Below are positions 7,975 to 16,230 of a DNA stretch of 64,000 nt, piece after piece; position 1 is the first letter of the stretch; each line of letters starts with the position of its first letter. A model generated the notes under the pieces. That model was given only the letters and a program-made list of their open reading frames with translations, did no database searches and was not told the origin of the DNA. The stretch spans positions 1-64,000 of the forward strand of contig NZ_JAIVLR010000001.1 in NCBI RefSeq assembly GCF_020524765.1. The letters are read 5' to 3'. Source of the DNA: Qipengyuania gaetbuli (GTDB taxonomy: Bacteria > Pseudomonadota > Alphaproteobacteria > Sphingomonadales > Sphingomonadaceae). The position numbers and the translations under genes were made by a program.

Positions 7975-9263
7975 AAGAAAAGCTCAGTCAAGGCTATCAA
8001 TAGGCCCGCCCCTGCGGTGCAGGCCGCCACCGATAACCACAGCCTTATGAAGAGGTGGCCCAACCACCAAGATACTGCGCATTGCAGCGCATAGAATCCA
8101 GCCATCAAACAAAAATGTCCGAGAATGAAGCCATGCAGAAGGTCACTGATCTCGACTGACTGGGCATGGTTCCAAACCCATAGGTAAAGCGCTCCTAGCC
8201 CAATCAAAAGATACGGCGCGGTCACAAGTGTAACGCGCCCAGCGATCTGTAAACGTGAATTTATTAGATCGTTCAGCGCGATGGCCGACCAGAGAATTGT
8301 CTGCACTAGTAAGACTAGACCTTCGGCACGGTAGGCCGCAAAGACTTCGACAAAGCGCGGCCCCAGCAGCCAACCCAGCCAGGGTTCCAGCAACCAAAAC
8401 GCCGCTGCCATGGCGCTGACACCGAGCACGATTATCGTTAGCCGCTGGCGCAGTGATTCTTCGGACCACGAAAAGATGTGGCGAAAAAAGCCTACGATAA
8501 GGATTTGGTGCCCGACTAATGGAATCGTTGTAGATCTGAATAGCACAGCATAAAGCCCAACGGCTTCAACTCCGGAGGATTGGCCTAGAATTAGTCGCCC
8601 TGAAGAACTTAGTATAGCAGTTAGCAAACTGCTTAACATCAGCGGCATTCCCAGTTCAAAGTTGCGCCTTAGATCCTTTGCGTCAAAGGAGCCGGTTCGA
8701 GCGCGGACCAGCTTTGCTAAAGTTACCGTCATCAGGCCGACCGCATAGATAAGCAGGGCTACCGTAATCGTGCTGTCAGGAAGCCACTTACCCGTTAAGG
8801 CGATCAAACCGGCGCCCAATACGGCCACGCCCCAGAAACCCGCCTCGACAAAAACAGCACTGGTCGAGCGCCCATCAGTCTTCAGCAAGGTAGCCCAAAA
8901 CCCCTGCAAAATCAGAACTGCTATGGCCAGCAGCACGAGCACCGGAGTCTCATAAAGGCTACGCATTCCTGCCGCTGCCAGACCCGCCGCCAAAAGGCTA
9001 ATCCCTGCCAGGGACGCGATCAGCCCCAGCAATGTGTCCCATCGGCCCGCGACCTCATCGCGCAGACGTATTAGCGGAACAGTCGCCGGAAGCCCAAAAC
9101 CCAGCAGCAATGCCCCAATCGTGGCATAAGAATGCGCCAATTCAAATTGGCCATAGCCTTCCAATGAAAGCAGGTTTGCCAATACGATAGGCGACGCGAA
9201 AAGCAGGGCACGCGCGACGCCAAATCCTGCGCTGAAGCGCAAGATACTAAGCAATCGAGTCAT
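7971..9263 (-). CDS. Wzx-like polysaccharide flippase (MOP superfamily)
   Basis: The product (about 430 residues) has twelve to fourteen hydrophobic segments and an N-terminus typical of the polysaccharide/oligosaccharide flippase family (LLSLEGYGQFELAHSY, then a long run of paired helices). It would move the undecaprenyl-linked repeat unit across the inner membrane. A longer reading starts with TTG at 9284, but the ATG at 9263 has AGAAAG just upstream and a normal start to the first helix, so I prefer it. The gene overlaps the acyltransferase gene by 17 bases and the GT4 gene by four, a tightly coupled set. Annotation as Wzx rests on family and context. Confidence 0.87.
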   Translation of the reverse strand: MTRLLSILRFSAGFGVARALLFASPIVLANLLSLEGYGQFELAHSYATIGALLLGFGLPATVPLIRLRDEVAGRWDTLLGLIASLAGISLLAAGLAAAGMRSLYETPVLVLLAIAVLILQGFWATLLKTDGRSTSAVFVEAGFWGVAVLGAGLIALTGKWLPDSTITVALLIYAVGLMTVTLAKLVRARTGSFDAKDLRRNFELGMPLMLSSLLTAILSSSGRLILGQSSGVEAVGLYAVLFRSTTIPLVGHQILIVGFFRHIFSWSEESLRQRLTIIVLGVSAMAAAFWLLEPWLGWLLGPRFVEVFAAYRAEGLVLLVQTILWSAIALNDLINSRLQIAGRVTLVTAPYLLIGLGALYLWVWNHAQSVEISDLLHGFILGHFCLMAGFYALQCAVSWWLGHLFIRLWLSVAACTAGAGLLIALTELFL

Positions 9264-10017
9264 GCTTTCTGTAGACGGTTTCAACTAGGTTCTGCGCAAC
9301 AACTCGCTTCATATCTTTACGTGTTGCAGGCTCCGCTGGCAGTTCCACTCTTCGCAAAGGGCCCGATACATAGTGCCCCTGTTCATAGAGGTTCTTGCTG
9401 ATCGTCGTACCAACGCCCACCATAATGCCGTCAGCAATCGTAACTCCCCCTGTAATGATAGATCGGGAGCCTACGTTTACATTGTTGCCAAACCGCACAC
9501 CCCCATCAATTCGATAGCGTTCGGGACCACAATTTGAATGTACATATCCGTGTGTCCAAATCTGTGTGCCTGCGCCAGCAAGTGTGCAATAAGCACCGAA
9601 GTGGACGGAATTCATGCAGTCGATTTTGTGACCCGCAGTGATCTTCGTTAGCTCTCCAAGCTTAAGATAGGCGGGCCCATAACTTACCCCCAAGCGGGCG
9701 CGGGTCACGACATTGCGATTTCCGATACCAGCACGTTCACCAAGGATCACGCCAAATGGTCCCTTGAGAAAATTCATATGGCCGAAGTAAGCACCTCGCC
9801 GCAAAACCACTCGCTTCACGCAAACTAGCGAGAAGTGTCCAACACGAGCCCCACGATCCAGGCACAACTGATCGACATAGACAAAGGAGAATCCAATTCG
9901 CGCTCCGGCCGCTACCTTATGGCCCAATAGGCGCAAACATAAAGATAATGGTGTAGACGGGAGAATTAGACAAAGTACGCAGGTGATCACCTTTCTCAGG
10001 TTCTTGGCGCGCCTCAT
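9247..10017 (-). CDS. Hexapeptide-repeat (left-handed beta-helix) acyltransferase
   Basis: The 256-residue product has a short hydrophobic N-terminus (about 10-30) and then many degenerate hexapeptide turns with I/V-G-x4 periodicity, such as GARVGHFSLVCVKRVVLRRG and NNVNVGSRSIITGGVTIADG. It ends with the classic GIMVGVGTTISKNL seen in O-acetyltransferases of the WcaF/NodL/LbetaH group. These enzymes use acetyl-CoA to acetylate a sugar. The first part is less regular than in small trimeric acetyltransferases, and the hydrophobic start hints at a membrane-associated form. It overlaps the polymerase gene by four bases (ATGA). A role in O-acetylation of the repeat unit is inferred from its place. 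Confidence 0.82.
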   Translation of the reverse strand: MRRAKNLRKVITCVLCLILPSTPLSLCLRLLGHKVAAGARIGFSFVYVDQLCLDRGARVGHFSLVCVKRVVLRRGAYFGHMNFLKGPFGVILGERAGIGNRNVVTRARLGVSYGPAYLKLGELTKITAGHKIDCMNSVHFGAYCTLAGAGTQIWTHGYVHSNCGPERYRIDGGVRFGNNVNVGSRSIITGGVTIADGIMVGVGTTISKNLYEQGHYVSGPLRRVELPAEPATRKDMKRVVAQNLVETVYRKHDSIA

Positions 10018-11180
10018 TGTCTAAGTCCTTCATGCCCATGAAAGAATCCCCAAATGAAGATCCAAAATAGAATGGCGGCGTTGAGTGATTGGATGAATGG
10101 AAAGACGGCCATAGCAACACCAATCACAAGAAAATGAAAGGATTTCTCATACCCTATTTTTTTTGCCTTGGCGAAGGCGCCAATCAAAAATATTAAGTAA
10201 GCAAAAAGTGATAAGAAACCTGCGTCCATCAATATCCTGAGAAAGTCACTCTCAGTTGAGCCAATGACGCGGTTTGCATAGCCAAGATTACCAAAAGCGG
10301 CATTTGCTGCGCTATAATTCAGGTAATGCGAAAGATTTTCCTGCCAAAAATAAATTCGTGCCGAATTACCTGATGACGCTAAATCAAAGGCTGCCGTAAA
10401 GAAGCTGGGTAGAGACATGATTTGCGGCGCGAGATATAGAAAGATTGCAGCAACCAGAATAATCAGAAATCTCCTAATGGAACCAGCTGCCGAGAAAATT
10501 CGCGCAATGAAAAGCGAAAACATGAGGATAATTCCCAGCCTGCCGTACGCGAGGACGGCACCGATAGTGCCGAGACCGATATTCAGAGTTTTTGGGGATA
10601 AGAGCGCAAACAGGATGTAGAAAGCGACAGCACTCAAGGGTCCTTGAAACAGTCCCTTCGCCCTCATTACGCCCGCGTGACCAGCGAAATGCGTGTTATC
10701 CAAGATAGATCCGTCTGCTGCGACGACCTCAAAGATGTATGCGCCAATCACTTGCTCATAGGCCTGCAAGACCACACTTACTATCGCGTGGACGATCATA
10801 AAGGACATGAACATTGATCTCGAGGATCTAGAAATAATGAGCCCGATGATGGGGGCAATCAGGTAATTGCTAAAGGCAAAGCCTCCCGCCATGGAAGTAT
10901 TGATCAGAGCAAGAATTCCAAAAGTAAAGGCGACAATCACATCGTAGTTTGAAAATCTTGCGGCGCCTGAGATAAGAATGGCAACCACCCCACTAGCTAA
11001 CAATAGTGTGGCATCGACATTTGTCAGGCTTGGGCCGATTGCGTCTCGCAAATACACCGAAACATAGATCGTCAGACAGCCGAAAAGGAGTAGCGCGCCT
11101 TGGACAGACGGCCACTTGACTCCGTTATTGGGAGGCCTTGATTTTCGTGCCTTTTGGGCCTGAAACCCTGTCGGAAGCAT
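10014..11180 (-). CDS. Wzy-like polysaccharide polymerase (polytopic membrane protein)
   Basis: The product (388 residues from this start) is highly hydrophobic with about ten to eleven membrane segments and a periplasmic loop before the last two helices (NLGYANRVIGSTESDFLRIL). That layout fits Wzy-type polymerases, which are poorly conserved in sequence. The ATG at 11180 has a strong ribosome site, GAGGAAG, three bases upstream. A longer reading from 11225 would run into the pseI gene and lacks this signal. It sits between pseI and the acyltransferase gene in one operon. The assignment comes from topology and context. No residue motif is decisive. Confidence 0.75.
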   Translation of the reverse strand: MLPTGFQAQKARKSRPPNNGVKWPSVQGALLLFGCLTIYVSVYLRDAIGPSLTNVDATLLLASGVVAILISGAARFSNYDVIVAFTFGILALINTSMAGGFAFSNYLIAPIIGLIISRSSRSMFMSFMIVHAIVSVVLQAYEQVIGAYIFEVVAADGSILDNTHFAGHAGVMRAKGLFQGPLSAVAFYILFALLSPKTLNIGLGTIGAVLAYGRLGIILMFSLFIARIFSAAGSIRRFLIILVAAIFLYLAPQIMSLPSFFTAAFDLASSGNSARIYFWQENLSHYLNYSAANAAFGNLGYANRVIGSTESDFLRILMDAGFLSLFAYLIFLIGAFAKAKKIGYEKSFHFLVIGVAMAVFPFIQSLNAAILFWIFIWGFFHGHEGLRQ

Positions 11181-11188
11181 TGACTTCC

Positions 11189-12244
11189 TCAATCCAGAAT
11201 GCGGGGGGGCGATAGTACATCCCAACTACAAGGCGAATTGGCCGTAACATCTCGTGCAACTCGCCGGCCAATTACTGCATCCAGGTATTTGGGTGCCAGT
11301 CCGTAGCCCGGACGCACAGAACGAATTGCGTCCGCAGTGACGACGTCTCCGGCATCAAGGTCCTTTACGAAATAGAGTGAGCGGCGGAACGTGACATTGC
11401 CGATCTCGCTTGACTTTCGGCCATAGTCTACGCGCCCGACCGCCTCCCAGGCAGTGCGAACACCGTTGCAGAGCTCTTTCAACTCATGCGGCTCTAGAGA
11501 GAAGCTGTCATCAGGACCGCCCCCCGAGCGATCAAGCGTGAAGTGCTTCTCTATCACCGAGGCCCCCAACGCAATGCTTGCGATCGCTGTGGCGTTGTCC
11601 AGCGTGTGATCGGAAAGGCCTACCGGTACGCCCCAACGACGCGCCATGTCAGGTATGGTGGCAAGATTGTAGTCAGACGCTGGAGCAGGGTAACCCGAAA
11701 CACAGTGCAACAAGGCAAGTTCCTTACAGCCGCCTTCACGCGCCGCCTCCACTGCCTCGCCTATCTCCTCCTCGTCGGCCATTCCGGTAGAAATGATCAT
11801 CGGCTTGCCAGTCGAGGCGACGTAGCGAATTAAAGGTAAGTCTATCACTTCGAATGAGGCGATTTTGAAAGCCGGCGCGTTCAGGTCCATCAACAGGTCG
11901 ACAGCGGTGGTATCGAACGGAGATGAAAACATAGTAATCCCAATCTTATGGGCGTGCTCGAATAGTGGTTTGTGCCAATCCCAAGGTGTATGGGCTTCAT
12001 CATAGAGATCATAAAGAGTGCGCCCATCCCACAATCCGCCCTTGACTACAAAGTCTTCGCTAGTGGCGTTCAGAGTAATGGTGTCAGGGCGATAGGTCTG
12101 TATCTTGACAGCATCAGCACCCATCTCTTTCGCGGCATCGACAATACGCAACGCCTGTTCGAAGTTTCCGTTATGGTTAGCAGAAAGTTCGGCAATGACG
12201 TAGGGGGGGTTCTGAGCCCCAATCGGGCGCCCTGCGATTTCCAT
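11189..12244 (-). CDS. pseI: Pseudaminic acid synthase
   Basis: The 351-residue enzyme condenses 6-deoxy-AltdiNAc (or a variant) with phosphoenolpyruvate to give pseudaminic acid in the cytoplasm. The N-terminal NeuB TIM barrel begins MEIAGRPIG with PPYVIAELSANHNG, the signature of the PseI branch, and contains KIQTYRPDTI, FSSPFD and GLSDHT. The C-terminal SAF antifreeze-like domain covers about 285-345 (RRSLYFVKDLDAGDVV). The length matches characterised PseI proteins when the second ATG (12244) is used. This ATG has GGAAG upstream, whereas the first ATG at 12259 has no ribosome site. Between it and the formyltransferase gene is a gap of about 150 bases where I see no gene. Confidence 0.93.
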   Translation of the reverse strand: MEIAGRPIGAQNPPYVIAELSANHNGNFEQALRIVDAAKEMGADAVKIQTYRPDTITLNATSEDFVVKGGLWDGRTLYDLYDEAHTPWDWHKPLFEHAHKIGITMFSSPFDTTAVDLLMDLNAPAFKIASFEVIDLPLIRYVASTGKPMIISTGMADEEEIGEAVEAAREGGCKELALLHCVSGYPAPASDYNLATIPDMARRWGVPVGLSDHTLDNATAIASIALGASVIEKHFTLDRSGGGPDDSFSLEPHELKELCNGVRTAWEAVGRVDYGRKSSEIGNVTFRRSLYFVKDLDAGDVVTADAIRSVRPGYGLAPKYLDAVIGRRVARDVTANSPCSWDVLSPPRILD

Positions 12245-12402
12245 ACTTAGTTCTTCCATTTTCTATGGTGTGAGCTCACCGACAGCGAGAAAGTCTCGGA
12301 AGCGGGCGGCTCGCGCTAAATGCTACGGCTGCGACTAGCCAAGAGCCAAGCGGTCAATATGATAGAAGATCGGGCTCCAAGGCCCTGTAAGAGGCGTTGG
12401 CG

Positions 12403-13056
12403 TCATGTTTCATCATGGTCCATCTTCCTAAGTGTAATCCTATATTTGGCCCCTCGATAATTCATAAAGGCAGGATACCGATCGGGGTCAGCGACACGTA
12501 GTAGATCAAACTGCTCGGCGATCGACTTTTCTGAATCTATCTCGCTGTCTGAGGGGCTCCTTCTTGGGTACCATGTTCTCCCGGCCTCGGCCTGAGGGGA
12601 GGGGCTTTCCCCATTCTTTACCATTCGGATCCCTTCATCGATCAATTTTAGCTCCGCATCAAACAGTAGGGAATTAATCTCGTCAAATAATGCGGTTTCG
12701 GGAACGTCGAACTGTGTCTTGGCCCAAACATCGCCTGTATCGACCGGATCGGCCGCCTCAATCAACGACAGTGTTAGAACCTTTGCGCCCGCAAGGATCT
12801 CCCAAATATGAGGGCTCCATCCTCGGCCTTTCGGCAAATCGCTTGCATGCAGCACCATTGTGCGGCCAAAATTCGCGCGCTGCTCTTCGGAAACCAGGTG
12901 GGAGCATGACACCAAGAACAGGATGTCGGCAGGTCTGAGTTCATCCAGCGCATGCGCGATCTCAACATCGTGAAGAAGTTCGTTATCTTCCTTCCATGCC
13001 TTCAACCGGGGAACAACCGGATGCTCCGGGTCTGAACAAAGAAATGCAATCCTCAT
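12403..13056 (-). CDS. Formyltransferase-like protein of the pseudaminic acid locus
   Basis: The 217-residue protein resembles the N10-formyl-THF-dependent formyltransferase fold. It has a short Rossmann-like start (MRIAFLCSD), the substrate loop LHASDLPKGRGWSPHIW with the catalytic histidine, and VDTGDVW with the catalytic aspartate. By hand alignment, the asparagine of the usual N-x-H triad appears to be valine here (MVLH). It lacks the C-terminal domain of tRNA formyltransferases. It is translationally coupled to pseG (ATGA overlap, ribosome site AGGAG). No PseH-type acetyltransferase is found in the locus, so it may formylate the 4-amino group of the PseC product. That would yield a 7-N-formyl pseudaminic acid. 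This role is inferred. Confidence 0.75.
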   Translation of the reverse strand: MRIAFLCSDPEHPVVPRLKAWKEDNELLHDVEIAHALDELRPADILFLVSCSHLVSEEQRANFGRTMVLHASDLPKGRGWSPHIWEILAGAKVLTLSLIEAADPVDTGDVWAKTQFDVPETALFDEINSLLFDAELKLIDEGIRMVKNGESPSPQAEAGRTWYPRRSPSDSEIDSEKSIAEQFDLLRVADPDRYPAFMNYRGAKYRITLRKMDHDET

Positions 13057-14159
13057 TCCTGCTCCTGCATGTGCTTTAATACTCGGGACGTCCCCTCGCC
13101 GTCACAAACTGCGGCGGCTTTTCGAGCCAAAGAGCGATAAGCATCTGGACTCACAAGCGCCCGAAAGGCGCCAGAGAAACGCAATTCGAAGTCGTCCATT
13201 TCTGGGCGCCCGAGAGAAATAGCTGCGCCAGCCTCTTGTAGCGCCGTCGCGGCAGATTGCTGATTGTCTGCAAGGGTGACGATGAAAGTCGGCAGCCCTA
13301 GGCAACAGCGCTCCCAGCTCGTTGTACCCGCACCGCCAATACAAAGATCGGCTCCTGACATTATGCTAGACATATCCGACGATCCGACGACGACCTGTGT
13401 ACTAACAGGCATTCTACGAGCGCGTGCCTGAACGGGCTCCACCCATGGCGCAGACGCCCCCAAGACTACCGTTATTCTCTCGAGCCATTTGATTTCTAAT
13501 CTCGCCAGCATGTCGAGAATTCTCATCGTCACATTATCGCGATCAACGCCGCCCAACGAGATCATAATATGAGATATTTGTGCAGCCTCGCGGCGCTCTA
13601 AAGTTTGTTCTCTCGATGCTGCGAATTGAGGGCGCAAGAGAGCATAGTCTGGACCTATCAAACGACAACAGCCTGACGGGACAAGATGATCATAGTCGCC
13701 TTTCTGGCGGCCAAGGTTTTGGTCCAACAACAGATCCGCAGAATGTTGGCGATCGGCAAGGTCATCGATCACCAGGATCTTAGAGCTTTTTGTTACCGCA
13801 ACGTCCTGCCAACGATGATCTAGCCCATAGTGGTCTACAACTACCCAACTAGGGCTGTATTCAGCAATATATCGCGCACTTTCTGATGCGTCTTTTAGCC
13901 ATGGCACCCCCAACCACGCCGCGTGTGGCGGGACTTGCGCACCAAGCATTTCGATAGGCTCCAGGGGGCGCCTTAAGCACTTCACTTTATGGCCTCGAGA
14001 AACGATCAAGTCCGCGAGATGGCCGGGATGCTCCCTACACAAGAAGAGCGACTCTGATCCTTGCCCTGCCAGCCCGTCAGCCAAGGTGAGACATCGCATG
14101 ATATGGCCGGTGCCGATTTCCAGAGATGCGTCTGTTCTGAAGAGAACGCGACCCGTCAT
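13053..14159 (-). CDS. pseG: UDP-2,4-diacetamido-2,4,6-trideoxy-L-altropyranose hydrolase
   Basis: The 368-residue GT-B-like protein removes UDP from the PseH-type product before PseI acts. The diagnostic N-terminus is GTGHIMRCLTLADGL, where the histidine is the general base in studied PseG enzymes. A second domain carries ISLGGVDRDN and the UDP-binding GGAGTTSWERCCLGLP, close to MurG-type nucleotide-binding loops. The ATG at 14159 is preceded by GAGG at nine bases. A GTG at 14165 is a less likely alternative. It is coupled to the formyltransferase gene by a four-base overlap. In this pathway the hydrolase would have to accept an N-formyl substrate if the neighbour acts as proposed. Confidence 0.93.
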   Translation of the reverse strand: MTGRVLFRTDASLEIGTGHIMRCLTLADGLAGQGSESLFLCREHPGHLADLIVSRGHKVKCLRRPLEPIEMLGAQVPPHAAWLGVPWLKDASESARYIAEYSPSWVVVDHYGLDHRWQDVAVTKSSKILVIDDLADRQHSADLLLDQNLGRQKGDYDHLVPSGCCRLIGPDYALLRPQFAASREQTLERREAAQISHIMISLGGVDRDNVTMRILDMLARLEIKWLERITVVLGASAPWVEPVQARARRMPVSTQVVVGSSDMSSIMSGADLCIGGAGTTSWERCCLGLPTFIVTLADNQQSAATALQEAGAAISLGRPEMDDFELRFSGAFRALVSPDAYRSLARKAAAVCDGEGTSRVLKHMQEQE

Positions 14160-14217
14160 CGACACAATCCTCGGGGCGCCGCAGCTATCTCGCTTTTTCT
14201 AAAGGACACCATGTTGC

Positions 14218-15525
14218 CTAGGCTTCAATTTCCGAAGCAATTGCACTGGCTACCAGCTCTAAGTTTTGAGGGTCAACTGCGCGACGATCGAAAAGCGGTT
14301 CGTTGACTATGCCGGGGTAAGAAACTCGGACGAAGTAATCCATCAACTTTGTTGCGGAGGCCTCATTACCAATGCCAGCTTCAGGCTGTTCAATCAGCCG
14401 CGCTACACCATCAGCTATTGAGTCGGCGTGAAAATTTGGAAATTCTGATTTGAGCACGGGGTGCCTCAATGCAATGCACCTCCCTTTACCGAGTACGGCT
14501 TCGAACGCCACGGTGCCAGTCACGGTCAAAGTCCCCAGGGTTTGGGCCTGCGCATCTGCCATGCTGAAATTAAGAGGCAGGAGCACCAGTCTCGATTCAC
14601 AAGATGCCAACTCAATGAGTTCATCTGTGAGCTCATACTTGGCTTTGGGATTTGCCTTAACCGCAACGCTGACATGCCTCGGGGTAGCCCGCAACATCTC
14701 CCTAAGGGTTACAACCTGTTCGGAAAATGGATGCCCCCATACATCGAGGTTTGCTTCAGGCTGCATCTGCAGAGGATAAAGCAATGCAAGCTCATTCGAA
14801 GCAATTGGTCGCGCCATGGCTGTCCATTGTGCAATCCGTTTTCGAAGCAAATGACTGAGGATCATTTTGCGCGAAAACGATGGCGTATTGTAGCGCTCGC
14901 CAGCAAGCCTGGCTGCCCAGCCAAACGCCGCGTCCTTGGTTGCTCGCAGTTTACGCATGCGATCAAGCTTGCGCATGTAGCTTGGAATAGTCTTACCCGT
15001 TGATACTGACCTTATGAATTCCAACGTCCGGTCATGAGGCCAACGATCGCCGCTCCCACCCAACGGATTCTGAGTATCTCCCTCTAATATCATAAACCTA
15101 TCAGGGGGGTATCGGGTCATACTGGGGTGCAGAAAACGAATGCCCCGTTGGCGACAGACTCTAACTGCTATTTGTTCATGAAATAGCGTAGCCTCGCCGA
15201 TCACCACGTCAGGACCAAAGGCGTCAAGAGATCGCTCAATCTGCATCGCGTAGTAAGAGTAATGCGAGTTGCCGTTCCCAAAGTGGCGCCGCCCTCTATC
15301 AGCAGAAAGTAAGATATCGAGCTCTTCTGCGGGTTCAGTCAGTTGTTCCGCCTTAGGGTAAGGGATGACTATCACAACATCCCCAGCTGCAACGGCTCCT
15401 CGCGGTGTGAAGGCGTGATTTTGAACAATCCAGCCAATATTGTGTCCGCGCTTACGCAAGACATTGGCTATGCCTGCCCAGAACTGCGTTTTGCCCCGGT
15501 TCTCAATGAAGCAAATCTTGCTCAT
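14218..15525 (-). CDS. Putative capsule-type glycosyltransferase (possible pseudaminic acid transferase)
   Basis: This 435-residue soluble protein has a GT-B-like outline: N-terminal MSKICFIENRGKTQFW with a nucleotide-fold start, GPDVVIGEATLFHEQ and GIRFLHPSMTRYPPDR. A C-terminal half follows with LLYPLQMQPEANLDVWG and TVTGTVAFEAVLGKG. The phrases PLQ-QPEA and GTVAFEA resemble capsule synthesis (KpsS/KpsC-like, Kdo-type) and related transferases. It lies three bases after pseF, so a CMP-activated pseudaminic acid donor is plausible. I infer a CMP-nonulosonate transferase from context. Direct evidence for the donor is lacking, and a different capsule-processing role is possible. There is a gap of 58 bases to pseG. 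Confidence 0.6.
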   Translation of the reverse strand: MSKICFIENRGKTQFWAGIANVLRKRGHNIGWIVQNHAFTPRGAVAAGDVVIVIPYPKAEQLTEPAEELDILLSADRGRRHFGNGNSHYSYYAMQIERSLDAFGPDVVIGEATLFHEQIAVRVCRQRGIRFLHPSMTRYPPDRFMILEGDTQNPLGGSGDRWPHDRTLEFIRSVSTGKTIPSYMRKLDRMRKLRATKDAAFGWAARLAGERYNTPSFSRKMILSHLLRKRIAQWTAMARPIASNELALLYPLQMQPEANLDVWGHPFSEQVVTLREMLRATPRHVSVAVKANPKAKYELTDELIELASCESRLVLLPLNFSMADAQAQTLGTLTVTGTVAFEAVLGKGRCIALRHPVLKSEFPNFHADSIADGVARLIEQPEAGIGNEASATKLMDYFVRVSYPGIVNEPLFDRRAVDPQNLELVASAIASEIEA

Positions 15526-15528
15526 TTT

Positions 15529-16230
15529 TCAATCGTGGAATGTAGCCTGCTGTAATAGCGCCGACATTAGGAATTCGGCTCGCACCCAGTCTTCTTCGGT
15601 GTCGATATCTTGCACCCGGTAGCGGGGAAGCGTCATCCCATGAGCCCCCGGCGCAAAGATTCCGAGCCCCGGTTTTGACCACTCGGACGCCCGGGCCCAA
15701 TAAAACTGCCCTGCGTCATGCCACGCCTCTTCCAGATCCTGAGACCGCGTAAGCATATTTGCGGGCTCGATCATTTCGATTCGGCCATCCCCAAACCTTC
15801 GAAGCGCCCGCTGAATGGGAAAAGCGTAACTTGTCACCGAGACAACAAAGCGGGCTTGCTGACCTTCAAGGATCTCCAGCCCTTCCACGAGATCGTCAGC
15901 TCGTACAAAAGGCGCTGTGGCATAAAGGCAGCATATTGGTTCGCCAGGCATCACGCCCAATCGAGATACCGCATCTGCAATGACGGGTGCTGTCGTGGTC
16001 GTGTCGTCTGAAAGTGATGGGTCACGGCGAAACGGAACTTCAGCGCCTACTGCAGAAGCTATTTCTGCAATCTCATCATCGTCGGTTGAGACCACAACTC
16101 TTTCGAAGCAGCCAGCCTCCTTGGCCGCTGAGATTGACCATGCAATCATCGGCTTCCCCAGAAATTCGCGGATGTTTTTCCGCGGAATCCGCTTGGACCC
16201 TCCACGCGCAGGAATGACACAAACCGTCAT
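15529..16230 (-). CDS. pseF: CMP-pseudaminic acid cytidylyltransferase
   Basis: The 233-residue enzyme activates pseudaminic acid with CTP to CMP-pseudaminic acid. The N-terminus VIPARGGSKRIPRKNI is the CTP-binding signature of the NeuA/PseF family. VVVSTDDDEIAEIA and the LSDDTTTT segment follow, as usual for PseF. Its length equals that of characterised PseF proteins (about 230) and is shorter than NeuA. It overlaps the pseC stop by four bases (ATGA). The pseB-pseC-pseF order is the common operon head for pseudaminic acid synthesis. The specificity call between PseF and legionaminic LegF rests mainly on these neighbours. Confidence 0.92.
   Translation of the reverse strand: MTVCVIPARGGSKRIPRKNIREFLGKPMIAWSISAAKEAGCFERVVVSTDDDEIAEIASAVGAEVPFRRDPSLSDDTTTTAPVIADAVSRLGVMPGEPICCLYATAPFVRADDLVEGLEILEGQQARFVVSVTSYAFPIQRALRRFGDGRIEMIEPANMLTRSQDLEEAWHDAGQFYWARASEWSKPGLGIFAPGAHGMTLPRYRVQDIDTEEDWVRAEFLMSALLQQATFHD

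Noticed and set aside
12260-12402. Missing gene between pseI and the formyltransferase gene
   Set aside because: Only short frames without ribosome sites. No pseH-like fragment was recognised.
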